Assembly (NCBI GenBank): GCA_022570795.1
Contig: JAKUDP010000009.1
Span: 1,837,972-1,901,971 of the forward strand
Direction: 5' to 3'
DNA from: Sphaerulina vaccinii
Lineage: Eukaryota > Ascomycota > Dothideomycetes > Mycosphaerellales > Mycosphaerellaceae
DNA: 64,000 nt
Shown here: in pieces, positions 30,128 through 42,201 of the stretch
Layout: the number at the start of each line of letters is the position of its first letter
How positions within the stretch are numbered: position 1 is the first letter of the stretch
Notes under the pieces: model-generated
Database searches by the model: none
What the model saw: the letters and a program-made list of their open reading frames with translations, nothing else
What the model was told of the DNA's origin: nothing
Position numbers and translations under genes: made by a program

Positions 30128-31318
30128 ATGAATGGCGTTCGGACGGGGCAAGCACGAGACAATCAGTGGGCTAAACAGAAATTCGCATTCGCAGGCGACC
30201 CAAACGTCTCACTAGCACCGTTACGACTCAACAACACTGCGACTCCTTTCACACGATTGGACATCGAGTCAATTCCAGGCTGGGGAAACCGGTTTTGGAA
30301 CAACGACATGCCCTTCTTAAAGTCCACCTTATATGAAGGCACAACAGCAGCGAGATTTCTTACTCTGGTAACGCATTTCCTTTACTGGTGGGCAGCCCAC
30401 TATGTCATCCCAAATGTACGTGCATCAGATTTAAACTCAGGACATCTGTGGAAGACAAACCTATTGATCGCACTGCACATTCATCGCAGATCATCGCAAA
30501 GTTCGCCGATATCGCACTGTATTCAATCTTCTCTCAAAGACCTGCCCAAACGCCGAGTTCAGAATCGATACGTATTTGTAGGAACCGGGAGCGGATATAC
30601 AAGATTGTTGTGATTGCCATGTTTCTGTACGCGGTCCGTGAGGTTAGTTGTCGCGTACGGGACGAAAAGAACTACTATCGTATGCTTGGCGTACCTCTCG
30701 ATGCGGACCACAAGACGGCCAAAAAGGCTCTTCGCATGTTGTGAGTCTCGGCCGCCTCACTCAGATGCATACCCATCTTTTTTTGCGCAGGCGATTGACG
30801 ATTATGTCCACCGCAGGGCCAAGAAATACCACCCAGACAAGATTGCCCCAGGAGAACCGCAAGACGATTCCTTCATCAACCTGCAAGCCGCACTCAACGT
30901 GATCAGTGACCCTGATCTTCGTCACGTCTATCATCGTTATGGTCCCTCGGCACTTGATTGTACGGCAAACTGCAGGATGGACCACAACCACATCTCTCGG
31001 GCTTCCGTGCAGCAACAGACCTTTTATATCGCATGGGTCATCAAGTCCATTGTGTTTGCGTGGAGGGGCCATTGGCATTGGGTATTGTATTTAGCTATTC
31101 CGGTCGCCACTCTAGCCACGGTCGAAGCAGATACAGTGCTGGAAAGTCCAATGCTCGGAATTTGGCTATACGCTTTCAATATATTAATGGACCTCACGCG
31201 GCTGAGACAACACTATTTACCGTTTGAAATGGTCACCCTCTTAAGAGCTGGTATTAATGCGAGCTTCTTCTCGCTCTCGCAGTTTTGGTTAATAAAGAGA
31301 GTAAGGTTTAGCCCGTAA
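30128..31318 (+). CDS. Membrane-associated J-domain (DnaJ) protein (3 exons)
   Basis: Exons 30128-30415, 30490-30740 and 30817-31318 give 346 residues. Intron 1 (74 bp) has GTACGT...TCGCAG; intron 2 (76 bp) has GTGAGT, a GATTGAC branch and CCGCAG. Using the second rather than the nearer AG restores KALRMLAKKYHPDK, the J-domain helix II and HPD loop (H185-P186-D187), followed by helix III with INLQAALNVISDPDLRHVYHRYG. Before the J domain is a hydrophobic segment (IYKIVVIAMFLYAV), and two or three membrane segments follow. This layout matches fungal membrane-associated DnaJ chaperones that recruit Hsp70 to an organelle membrane, probably ER (inference). The first ~75 residues have no counterpart I recall; a start at the Met at 30309 is possible. 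It is the last intact gene before the transposon block. Confidence 0.85.
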
Positions 31319-31640
31319 CTTTTTGGTTTCTAGATAGCCTTAGCAAATAAAGTAATCGATTGATACCCGGTTGCATCTTTCACGTCCTGCCCGCAGGACT
31401 TGGTGTACCACATTGCATGTTTTCGCTAAAAAAAATTTATTGCCTTCTACTGCACAATATCGCAATGGCTTTCCGAGTGGCGAGAGACAGGCGAAGCTTC
31501 GTGCAGGCGAAAAGCAGCCCTCCGTTGCTAACAGGGAAAAGTACTAGACGTGGACCACGAGGTCTGTGACGCACAAAGCTAGATATAATCGATGCGAGTT
31601 TCTATTAATCCGTGCCGGTAATGTGAACGGACACGACACC
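31319..31640. other. Transition from genic DNA to RIP-mutated block
   Basis: About 320 bp of normal composition with only a chance 69-residue frame. From about 31640 CpA and TpG nearly vanish and TpA dominates. Confidence 0.5.
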
Positions 31641-31876
31641 TAGAAATGTATCTAGATAACTAAGCTTAGTAGCAATAGAGTGAACTATAACCTTGTCTGC
31701 GTCTAAAGTATTACGAGAGTTCTAATCTAATTTCTATATTTTTAGATTAAGTCTCTTTTTTTAGACTCTATATTCTCTAGTATTAGTTCCTATAGTATTA
31801 CTAAGCCTAGAGTATCTAAGTATTAAAAGCAAGTCTCTTTTTTCTCTAACTTTCTATTTTATTTATATAAGCTTAA
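31641..31876. repeat. AT-rich RIP-mutated sequence, unclassified
   Basis: First stretch of the transposon block, next to the left LTR of the deleted Gypsy element. No frame or element end recognised. Confidence 0.5.
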
Positions 31877-33395
31877 TATTAGGTTATAGAGAATCTAATA
31901 ATCTTACTAAGTAGAGGCTAAGCTTAATCTAGTTAGAGCTTGTTAATATATCTATAAAAGAGCAAGTAAAGAAAGTTTTTATATTCTAATTAGTAAAATA
32001 GAATAGTAAGTTATATATAATAACTATTTATAACTATAATATTTATTATCTATATATATAAAGGAGATTTCTAGTTTTATTAATTACTCTAATTACTCTA
32101 ATTAAAGCCTACTTAGTATAATTAGGGTACTTAGTATAATTAGTAGTAGGCCTAGTCTAAGCGCTACTAATTACTTCTATATATAATATATACCTAGAAA
32201 ATCTATAGAGATATTTCTATAGTATACAAACTATAATACTATATTATATTAAAAGGCTATTACTATACTATATTCTTCGAATAGTAGTTCTTTTTTATAT
32301 AGCCTTCTTTACTATATCTATAATAGATTAGTTCTTCTTACTTCTTATAAAGCTTCTTTTTACTTCTTTCTCTAAACTTCTTACCTTTTTTAATATTATC
32401 GAGCTCTATTAGTTATAGACTATAGTATAGCTATGACCTTAGTTACTATTATTCTTAGTACTTATTCTTAGCTAAGAAGTAGCTAGGTCTTCTTTATTAT
32501 TTAGTAGTATATCTAACTACTCTAGCTATTTTAGAGTTATATTATTTTTTAAAAGTTTATTTATAGAAGCTATTATTAATTTTAATAGTTTTCTTAATTA
32601 ACTAGGTAAGGTTCTTAGTAATAACTATTTACTTAGTATAGGCTAGTTTATTTTTAATTTAATTTTTAAAACTTCTATAATATATTATTTAGAGAGCTTT
32701 ATTATTCTAACTAATAATATATATATACTTCTAGAACTTAGCTATATAGTCGGATATAGAAGCGGTCTATTTAAGATACTATATAATATAGATAGTAGTA
32801 CTAACTTTATTAGAAATTCCAAATAGAGTAGTTATCTAGCTTCTAAACTAATAATACTTAGTAAAGATTCTATTCTTATTCTTATTATTATAGAAGTAGA
32901 ATTCTAGATATAGCTTAAGCTAGTATTTAGTATATCTACGAAGGAAGGTAGAAGTAAATAGTATTTTATTTTTATTCTTAACTTTATTAAACCTAAAGTA
33001 TAAGGCTAGTTAATTAAACTAGGTAGATAGTTTGTCGTAGTCTCTATAATAGAAGTCTAGCTTAGCGACTTTAAGATCCTTAAAGTCGAGTTATCTAGCG
33101 TTTGCCTAGGTTTATAAAAATCGAATAGTTTCTACTTTACTAGAAGTAGAAGTTCTTCTAGAGCTTTCTATAATAGATATATTATAAGAGTATATAAAGC
33201 TATTAGGTTATAGGAGACCTAATAATCTTACTAAGTAGAGGCTAAGCTTAATCTAGTTAGAGCTTATTAATATATCTATAAGAAAGTAAGTAAAAAAGGT
33301 TCTTATATTCTAATTAGTAAGATAGAATAGTAAGTTATATATAATAACTATCTATAACTATAATACTTATTACCTATATATATAAAAGAGATTCT
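31877..33395 (-). mobile_element. Internally deleted copy of the chromodomain Gypsy family (LTR-gag-LTR)
   Basis: A full 359-bp LTR lies at 31877-32235 and a truncated one at 33201 to about 33395; both match the LTRs of the two large Gypsy copies. The 965 bp between them corresponds only to the 5' leader and gag end of those copies (compare 58262-59222): the left LTR joins directly to gag and all of pol is missing. It is heavily RIP-mutated with no open frame. Confidence 0.75.
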
Positions 33396-34004
33396 TTTTT
33401 TAATCTCGGTATTCTTTTTAATTTCTCGAAAGTAGAGAAAGTAGAGAGATCTAAGTTACTCTTCTTAATTTCTTAAAAAATAAAAAATTAGAGAAAATAG
33501 TCTTCCTACCTTAGGTATTCTAATTCTAGTAGACCTACCTATTAGTAGGAACTATAATAGTTACTCGCTAGTATAATATTAGTATAACTAGTAGTATAAA
33601 TACTTATATAGTATCTAAAATAGATATAGATTTATAAGTTAAATAAATATAATTTATTTTTTTCTAATACTATTTTTTTCTAGTATCTAATATATAATAC
33701 TAATTAGGTAGGCTACTATACTATAATACGGACCTATATATAATATATAAATCGAGTTATAGAATACTATAGATACTTAGAGTAATAAGGCTCTATTTTA
33801 TATAATACTATATAGTAAGTATATATATATATATAGAAGTAGTATCTATTTTCTTAAAGTAATTATATCTAATATATAACTATTAGAATTATAGTATTAT
33901 TTTACTACTTAGAGAATATTTCTATTTACCTATATACTAGTAATATAGTACTTTAAATAAGAGCTTTAGCTTAGAGTAAAAGTAAATAGAAATTTTTAAA
34001 GTAC
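33396..34004. repeat. AT-rich RIP-mutated sequence, unclassified
   Basis: Between the deleted Gypsy copy and the Copia 5' LTR. No element ends or coding remnants recognised. Its last five bases, AGTAC, are the Copia target duplication. Confidence 0.5.
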
Positions 34005-34251
34005 TATTAGAAAATATAGTCTAGTTAGACTATCTAAGAGATACCCTCTTAGAGATTAGATTATATAATATATATTATATAATAGTAGGTTACGTAGCTT
34101 ATCTAATACTCTATATCTTAGAAGGAGATGCAACCTATAACTAACTAATATAATTAATATAGTTAGTTTCTATCTAATACTTCTACTTCTATTATATATC
34201 GAAACTCTTTCTATATATTATAAGTATATATATTATTATCCTATTTCGATA
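34005..34251 (+). repeat. 5' LTR of Copia element
   Basis: 247 bp; matches 39484-39730 base for base except scattered transitions (for example the GATGCAACC versus GATATAACC difference). Confidence 0.9.
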
Positions 34252-34268
34252 GGTTATAAGCCCGGGTT
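34252..34268 (+). promoter_or_regulatory. Primer-binding site, initiator tRNA-Met anticodon stem type
   Basis: GGTTATAAGCCCGGGTT directly follows the LTR. Its complement matches the anticodon stem-loop of initiator tRNA-Met (CCCGGGCTCATAACC) except for one G-to-A change, as in Drosophila copia, which primes from half of this tRNA. Confidence 0.75.
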
Positions 34269-35829
34269 TGTAGAGGAAGTATTAGATAGTAATAGTTAGC
34301 TATTTCTAATAGTAGAATACAAACCTATAATAAAAGAAGTATTAGGAGACTCGAGGTATACCTATCTATACTACTAAGAAGATATAGAAGATTCTAGCGA
34401 GTTCTGGACGTTCCTATAGGTAGATAAGATAGAGAAGAACCTAGTAAGGTATACTTAAGAAGTAGAGCTTAAAAAGTATAAAAAGGAAAAAGTAAGCTAG
34501 AGGCTAAAGTACTATCTTATATAGATAAGACTTAACCTCTATACTAGAGTACTACTAATACTTTAGAAAGGTATATTCCTCTAAGAAGAGACTTTTTAAG
34601 TCTATCTATAAGTATAGTTAAGTAGGAAGTATAGGAAACTATATTAAGCTTATCTAAAAGAGAAGGAAAAGAGTCTTAGACTAGGAAAGTAGCTATCTAG
34701 AAACTACTACTAAAATTATTTAAAAAAGTATTAATTTTTAAAAGTTTAGTTTTAATATTTTAGATAAAATAGATTAAGAGTAAGAAAGTAGATTTAGTAG
34801 GAGAGTAGCTATACTAATACTAATAAGAGAGAACTATAAGTTCTAGTTTAGAATAATAAAGATATATCTTATATCTAAGTAAGTAGAATAGGTTCTATTA
34901 GAGACTATACTAGATACTCTAGTATTAACTTCTTTAGAATATATATTAACTATATTATTAGACTCGCTAGATAGCTCTATTAAGAGAGCATCCTATAAGA
35001 AGTATAATATAGTAGCTCTCTATAAGATATATATTTATATATTAGTAGATAATTAGGAAGTAATATAGAAAATTAAGATAGTAAGGAAGCTCTAGAAATA
35101 GGCTAAAAAGAAGTATAAAAGTAAGCTTTAAGCTATAGAAAGAAGCCTTTTTAAATAGTATACTACGTTCGAGATACAAGATAGCTAGATAATTAATAAA
35201 GTATAGTAGAGCCTAAGTACTATTATAAAAAGAGTAGTTGCAATCTCCCTATAGTTTAAAGAAATTAAGACTAAAAATAGAAAGATATAGTAACTCCTTA
35301 TAGCTCTACCTAAGTCCTACTTAATAATTAGAAATAGTATAAACCTAAGATAGAATCTTAAGCCTTAGGATATTCTTAGAATCCTAAAAGAAAAATAGGA
35401 ATAGATAATAGGCCGAGAGATAGCTATATTTACTAAGAAAAGTATCTAGAAACTACTAGCCTATTTCCTCTATAGAGGACTATATATCTAGAATAATTAC
35501 TCTAGACTCGAGAGAGTAAAGAGAGCTACTAAGACTATAGTACTAAAGATAGAATACCGAGTTAAGAAAAGATACTCTCTATTAAGATAAAGGAGGAAAT
35601 TTTTACTAGGGAAAGATAAACTTAAAGAAATAGTAAAGAAACTTAAACTTAAAGTATAATCCTTTAAGAAGAAATCTAACTTAAATAAGAAGTACCTAAA
35701 GAAAGCCTTTATAGTATAAGAAAATATAAAGTTACTAACTACTTTAGAAGTATCTTAGACCCTATTAGAGGATAAGAATATAGATAAGGTAGCCTACTTA
35801 ACTATAGATATAAAAGGCAAGTATAGGCT

Positions 35830-38800
35830 ATTAGAATAGCTACTTAACTTTTATACTTCTACTTATATAACTAACTAAGAATTACTCTTTAGGGAACTAA
35901 AACCTCTTTAGACTAGGAAGTAGATTAAAGTCGGTAGTAGCTACTTAATAGCTATATATATTAGAAAAGTAGTAATAGGAGGAAGAAAGGAGAAATAGAT
36001 TATACTAAAAGATATTCTATTTATACCTAGTCTTAGAGTTAATCTTATTTTATAAAGTTAGTTTAGTAAGTAGTTCGGTATTTAACTACTAAAATTTATA
36101 TTTGTTTTAGCCTCTAGAAATATAGTTATCTAGATAAGAATATTAGAAGGAGTCCTATTTATTAAAGAAATTAATAAGAGTCTAGCTAAGTCTACTAGGC
36201 TCTAGAAGCTCGACCGAAATCAAGTATACTTCTTATAGGAATTAATAGATAAAGTATATACTTTCTATATATTAGAGAGTACCTAGGATTAGTAGAAGCT
36301 CTAGTATCGAAAGCTTATATATTTTAGAGAGAAGGTAGTAAAAAACCTTTACTAGATTTTAGATTTAGAGAGCCTAATACTAATTCTAAAGGAGTATAGG
36401 GTATATAGAGTCTATATAATAGTAAAGATAAAGTAGTATAGAGGGAAAGAGATATAGTAGAAGCCCTAAAGGCTAGCTCTTATATCTATTAATATCTATA
36501 GACCCCTACCTATTTTAAAATTAGAATTTAAGTAGTAGCTTGAAATTATTAATAACTTCTTAAGAAAGAAGTAGGCCTTTCTACTAAAGTTAAGAATAGA
36601 TATACTACCTACCCTCTACTAATAGAAAAGGAAGGTAGAGCTTTAATCTAGAAATCCTCTCTAAGTAGTAAGAAGTAATAGAGTAAGAGAGCTTCTTACT
36701 ATACTAAAGTAGTAGAAGAGAGAGAATAGAATCTCTTTCTATACTACTAAGGTATATAACTCTATTTAGAATAGAGTTATTAAAAGGTCGATCTAGATCT
36801 CTAAAGAAAGAGTAAAAGTAATACTAGAAGAATCTAATATACTAATTAAGTTCTAGCCTAAGGTACTAGAAGTAAGTATTATTATTAGGAATACTTTTCT
36901 AAATAGGCTAGATATTAATAGATTTAAAGTCTTACCTAAGGAGGCGTTCTTAGAATAGAGACCTCTAGTATTATACTTTAGAGTCTAGAGCTATAAAGTA
37001 GTTATATATATAAATCTAAAGTCCTAGCTAGCTAGGATATAATTAGATAAACTAATAAATAGAGGTAAGGATACTATATTTGTCGGTTATATTCTAGATA
37101 CTACTAAAGTATAGCTCTTCTAGAAGCCTAATATAGGGGCTATAAAGCCTATAGTAATACTAAATAGTTTAAATATAAAAAAGAAAGAGATTTAGAATTA
37201 AATATTTCTAAGCTTAACTAATCTAGTATTATACTAGTTAGGAAACTAGTTAGGAGACTAAAGAAATAGAAGGAGTTCTAAAGTCTATTAGGCTCTAGAA
37301 GCCCGACCAAATATTAACTACTAATTATATAGCTTAGACCTCTACTAAAGGATAAGAAAAAGTACTAGAGGATAGATTTAGAAGAAAAAAACTCTAGAAG
37401 TATATAGCTTTAGAAGGAGAAAATTAGAATAGAGTAGCCGACTAATTAGCCGACTAAAGTTTATTAAAGGACTAGTAGAAATATATATATTAGAAAACAT
37501 CTAGATATTATATAAGATCTACTAGAAGTAAAAGTATAATCCTAGAAGAGAAGAAAATCTATTTCGAATAAAGAGAAAGGACCTAAACCTAAGGCTTATA
37601 GTATAGTTATAAAGTAGGTTCTCTAAAAGAGGTAGAGAGATAAGGAAAAGAATATATCTAACCTAAAGTATTATAAGGCATTTCTTAGCTTAATTAAAAA
37701 AAAAGAAAATTATATCTAGAAAACTTTAATAGAGATTAAAAAGGTTATATTTATAGTACTCGGACCTAATATTACTTTAAAGTAAGAAGTCTCTATTCTA
37801 AAGTCCTATAAAGAAGTAATATAGAATTCTAAATAAAGCTATATATAGAAAGAAGTAATCTAGAAAGAACTAGTAGCTTTAGATAGTAACTATACCTAGA
37901 AGCTAGTTATACTACTAAAGAGTACAAACCTTATAATATCTAGGTAGGTCTTTAATATAAAAAGATTAATTAGTAGAGCTATTAAAAAGTTTAAGGCAAG
38001 ACTAGTTACTAGAGAATTCTTCTAGAAGTTTAGAGTAGACTTTAAGAATACCTTTATACTAACTATAAAGTATAATACTTTAAAAGTATTTATAGTAGTT
38101 ATCTATAAGAAGGACTTAGAAATATACTAAGTAGATATAAATAATATATTTATAGAGAGCTCTCTAAAAGAAAATATCTATATAATTCTACCTCTAGAAG
38201 TAGAGGTCCTACTAAACTAGGTTCTAAAGATTCTAAGAAGTCTCTATAGACTTAAGTAAGTAGTAAGAGACTAGAATAAACTCTGCATCTTAAAGCTAGA
38301 ACAGATAGAATTCGATTAATTAGAGATCGACCTATACCTACTTATCTATAAAGAAAGAAGGATTATAGTCCTAACCTATATAGATAATATACCTATTATA
38401 GTACTAGAGCTAAAGAATATTCTCTAGTTTAAAAAATAGCTTAGTAAGGTCTTTAAAATTAAAAATCTAAAGAAGCTAGAAAAGATTCTTAAAATAAAAA
38501 TAATAAAGAATAGAGTTATAGGAACTCTAAAGCTTAATTAAGAATACTATATCTAAAAAAACCTTATAAGACTAAATATAACTAAGAAAAATACCTATCT
38601 AACTCTCTTACTAATAGATAGTTATAAAAGCCTTACTAAGGCAATTCTATCTAATAAGAGATATACTAAATAGAAGTACTAGAGCTAGATAGGTATATAG
38701 ATATAGCTAATAGTTATAAGAAGACTAGATATTACTTTCGCTCTTAGCAGACTAAGCTTATATATAGCTAACCTAATAAGAGGATATATAAATACTTTAA

Positions 38801-39400
38801 AGAAACTAGTAAAATACTTTAGGTCGTCTCTAGACCTAGGACTTATATTTAGAAGAGGTAGTAGAAGCCTTATTAGATATTTAGACTCTAACTATATAAT
38901 AGATAAGGTAGATAGAGTTTTAATTCTAGGATCTATCTTCTTCCTCTATAGAATACTAGTATCTTAGATAAGTAAGAAGTAGAAGTCTATAGTAATATTA
39001 ACTATAGAGGCTAAGTATATAGCTCTAAATATATATACTAAGTAATTTTAATTTCTAGTAGCACTTCTAAAGGAAATAGACTATATAGAGTTAGTAGGAG
39101 AATATTCTTTTTAACTACTTATTAAAGCGAACTCTAATATAGTAAATAAACTTAGACCTATTTAGATTATAGGGGATAACTAAGTATCTCTAACTCTAGT
39201 TAAGGATGCCTATACCTATAAGAAATTAAAATATATTAATATAGCTTATAATAATATTAGAAGACTCTAGTAGCAAAGGAAGATAGTAGTAGTATATATT
39301 CTAATAAAAGAGATAGTTGCAGATAGGTTAACTAAGCCGAAGAATAGTCCCTAATTCTAGAAGTTTATAAAACAACTCTAGCTTATATAAATAGCTCTTC
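35830..39400 (+). pseudogene. Copia pol remnant (protease, integrase, reverse transcriptase, RNase H)
   Basis: A protease-like TSTYITN segment lies at about 35855-35875. The GAG-pre-integrase motif YRKLIYFREKVV is near 36308-36343. An integrase start (ISIDI) lies near 36478. RT segments include KELVALDSNYT (~37870) and VFNIKRLI (~37955), and the RT active site reads YIDN at about 38386, where YVDD is usual. Stops interrupt every few dozen codons, nearly all TAG or TAA. Confidence 0.8.
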
Positions 39401-39483
39401 TATACTTAATAAGTTATCGAGATTTAGAATAGAATATAAGTACTAGAATATAGAGTAGAATAACTATCTAGCCTAAGTAGGAG

Positions 39484-39730
39484 TATTAGAAAGTATAGTC
39501 TAGTTAGACTATCTAAGAGATATCCTCTTAGAGATTAGATTATATAATATATATTATATAATAGTAGGTTACGTAGCTTATCTAATACTCTATATCTTAG
39601 GAAGAGATATAACCTATAACTAACTAATATAATTAATATAGTTAGTTCCTATCTAATACTTCTACTTCTATCGCATATCGAGACTCTTCCTATATATTAT
39701 AAGTATATATATTATTATCCTATTTCGATA
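39484..39730 (+). repeat. 3' LTR of Copia element
   Basis: 247 bp, followed by the target duplication AGTAC at 39731-39735. Preceded by AGTAGGAG, the likely polypurine tract. Confidence 0.9.
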
Positions 39731-39870
39731 AGTACTTATTTTATATATTAGTAATAAGAAGTATCGAGCTTTTTATATAATAATAAAAGTATATCTTATA
39801 TAGTATAAGCCTTAGCTAGACTAACCGAGAATAGTATAAAGTAAGTTAGATAAATATAATATCTATTACT

Positions 39871-39886
39871 AAAAAAAAAAAAAAAA
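39871..39886. repeat. A16 homopolymer
   Basis: Sixteen consecutive A residues lie between the Copia element and the non-autonomous element, just left of the latter's target duplication. Confidence 0.95.
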
Positions 39887-40071
39887 TATAAATAACTATT
39901 AGAATATAATACCAAATCAGATCTATCCAAGCCGGCCAACCGAGTAAGGGGTATCTTGGCAACCTCCTTATATACTATTCGATAGTATAGATAGCTTTTA
40001 GTACCTTTCTCCGACCTTGCTAACCGGGAGGAAGGTCCCTTAGCGCCCCTAATAACTAGCGGAGAATAATA

Positions 40072-40088
40072 GGTTATAAGCCCGGGTT
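40072..40088 (+). promoter_or_regulatory. Primer-binding site of the non-autonomous element
   Basis: GGTTATAAGCCCGGGTT, identical to the site of the Copia element at 34252-34268, including the same G-to-A difference from initiator tRNA-Met. Confidence 0.75.
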
Positions 40089-42026
40089 AGTACTACTATA
40101 TTCTCTGCGATCTAATTACGGAAGGGAAGTAGCTACAAGGTGCCCAAGACGCCCGCAAGCGTCTGCGCATAGCCCTTAGTCTATAATAGCGGGAGTAGTA
40201 GTACTACTAAGGACACCGAGCCTAAAAGAGCAAGGAGAACAGCCCGAGCTATAGCTATATAAAGAGGGATAGTAGCAGCGGTAACTGCGCTAGGAGCCTG
40301 CGGGTAAAGACAGGTATATAGAGGATAGATATACCCTCTATACTCAGGGACAAAGGACAATGTGCCCCTATATAAAGAAGGAGCAAAACTCTTTCTATAG
40401 TTATAATACGAGTCCTAGGTTGCAACTAGGTATAGGATCCTATAGACCCTAGCTAAGGGATTGAAAATAGTAATATAGCTATATGCAGAATTGCAGCCAG
40501 CCTAGCCTATAGCTGAACCCGAAATATAGAAGAGAGAGGATATTAAGATAGGATAGCTAGATAAGAGCTGCCTTAAACTAGAAGAAGGAGGAGAGGATAT
40601 TGCAATAGAGGGTCGAGGGGAGTATTACGGCAACCTAAAATATGCCAAACCTGCTATTAGCTTATAACACTTAAGAGACTATACCTTCTATTCTAGATAT
40701 AAGCCCCCGAATCTAGTACTAGGAGATTTACTAACTCTCAAAGAATGAATTCAGAGGATAGGACAGCTTGGTTTATACTAAGTATACTATAATTAGGGAG
40801 GAGATAACACTTTAGAGACTAACCAATCCTCTAGCTACTCTTGGAGGCTTAATACCCTATATTCAAGAGGAGCTATAACCCTACCTTTGTTATAAGAAAC
40901 AGCTCTAGGAGGTCCTAAGTAGGAAGGTACTACCGTAGTATATTCCCTTAGTTTTCTTATACTAGCAAGCGTATACTACTAGCCGGGGTGGGATCTATTT
41001 TCAAAAGGATATCTAATCTAAGGAGAGTAAGAGGGTAATCCTAGAGAGGAAAGATTCCTATAGTACTTTTATAAACTAGGGAGCTTCCCTACTTTTGTTT
41101 ATTTTATCTCTAGGGTAGGTTAATTATTCCTATCCTAAACACCTATCTACAAGACTATAATAGATACCTAGGACAAATTATCTAGGTTAGTAAAGAGACT
41201 ATGTCCTATACTAACAAAGAACAACTTAGAATAATAGTTTAGAAGGATAGAGATCTTCCTAAGAGGGGAGGACCTATTCTATACTATTGAGACTAAGACG
41301 AGTATACCAATTACCCTAAAGATATAGTATAAGGCAATCTAGTAGATATCCTTATATATAGGGGAGGATAATAAAGAGCTAGTCTTAGAATTGCAGACTG
41401 CAAAGAATGTTTAGGAAGAGCTAAAGAAGAGATATATAGACAACTAAGCGATAGGGAGGAAACTTATAAAGCAGTACTTTAGTTTCTAGAAGATAGAGGA
41501 AATAAGCATCGATGCTACGTAGATATACCTTTAGGTACTTGGGAAGAGGATCAAAGCTACCTAACCTGAAATAGCTAGAGCATTTACTTAGAAAACAAGG
41601 ATACAAGTACTCTTGTCGGGGCTCTCAGACTAGTAGTCAACTATTAGAGATGCTATTAATAGATAGCTATTACTATTACCTAAAAGCATTCTTTTAATTC
41701 TTTAGGAGAAAGAGGTAAATATACCGGCAAGTAGTGCACCTGTTGCCTTTGTAGCCCGAGCATTATTAAGAAGGGGATTATTATCTTAGAAGGGAAGAAG
41801 AGGAGATAGTAGAGCTTCGGAAAGAGGAATAAGATGCAAGCTATATAAGTAGAATAGTTACTATATAACATACTACCTATTTCTAGACATAGCCTATAGA
41901 ATTGTTAAGTTAGTATCTAAGAGCAAGCTTACAGATACCAAGGCCCTAGCCTTAGTCGTATATAATTAGGATAATAACTAGGAAGAAGAAGTAGATTAGG
42001 CAGACCTAACTTGCTATCAAGGGGAG
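40089..42026 (+). pseudogene. Interior of non-autonomous element, possible decayed frame
   Basis: Only short frames remain. Near the 3' end (about 41887-42020) the plus strand reads plausible protein (AYRIVKLVSKSKLTDTKALA, then acidic residues) interrupted only by TAG, as if Trp or Gln codons had been hit. No family recognised; it could be a gag-like or captured sequence. Confidence 0.35.
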
Positions 42027-42201
42027 TATTAGAATATAATACCAAATTAGATCTATCCAAGCCGGCTAACCGAGTAAGGGGTATCTTGGCAACCTCCTTA
42101 TATACTATTCGATAGTATAGATAGCTTTTAGTACCTTTCTCCGACCTTGCCAACCGGGAGGGAGGTCCCTTAGCGCCCCCGATAACTAGCGGAGAATAAT
42201 A

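Larger units (their letters stand above)
34005..39730 (+). mobile_element. Complete but RIP-inactivated Copia LTR retrotransposon
   Basis: Equal 247-bp LTRs at 34005-34251 and 39484-39730 start TATT and end GATA (RIP-altered TG...CA ends) and are flanked by the 5-bp duplication AGTAC (34000-34004 and 39731-39735). A Copia-type primer site follows the 5' LTR and a purine-rich AGTAGGAG precedes the 3' LTR. The plus-strand coding order is protease, GAG-pre-integrase, integrase, reverse transcriptase, RNase H, the Copia order, with TAG/TAA at former Trp and Gln codons throughout. Confidence 0.9.
39897..42201 (+). mobile_element. Non-autonomous LTR element (LARD/TRIM-like) with Copia primer site
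   Basis: LTRs of 175 bp at 39897-40071 and 42027-42201 start TATT and end AATA, with 5-bp duplications ATAAC at 39892-39896 and 42202-42206. The same primer site as the Copia element follows the 5' LTR, and AAGGGGAG precedes the 3' LTR as the polypurine tract. The ~1.95-kb interior shows no protease, integrase or RT motif. Its composition is visibly less AT-rich than the surroundings, with many CpG, CCC and GGG, so it is less RIP-damaged and probably younger. Confidence 0.85.

Noticed and set aside
31270..31375. Extra C-terminal exon of the J-domain gene through GTAAGG...TCTAG
   Set aside because: The intron would be about 33 bp, below the size range seen here.
41421..42153. Three 61-74 residue minus frames in the non-autonomous element, and one at 50220
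   Set aside because: Leu/Tyr/Ile-rich low-complexity frames arising from TpA-rich DNA; no homology.
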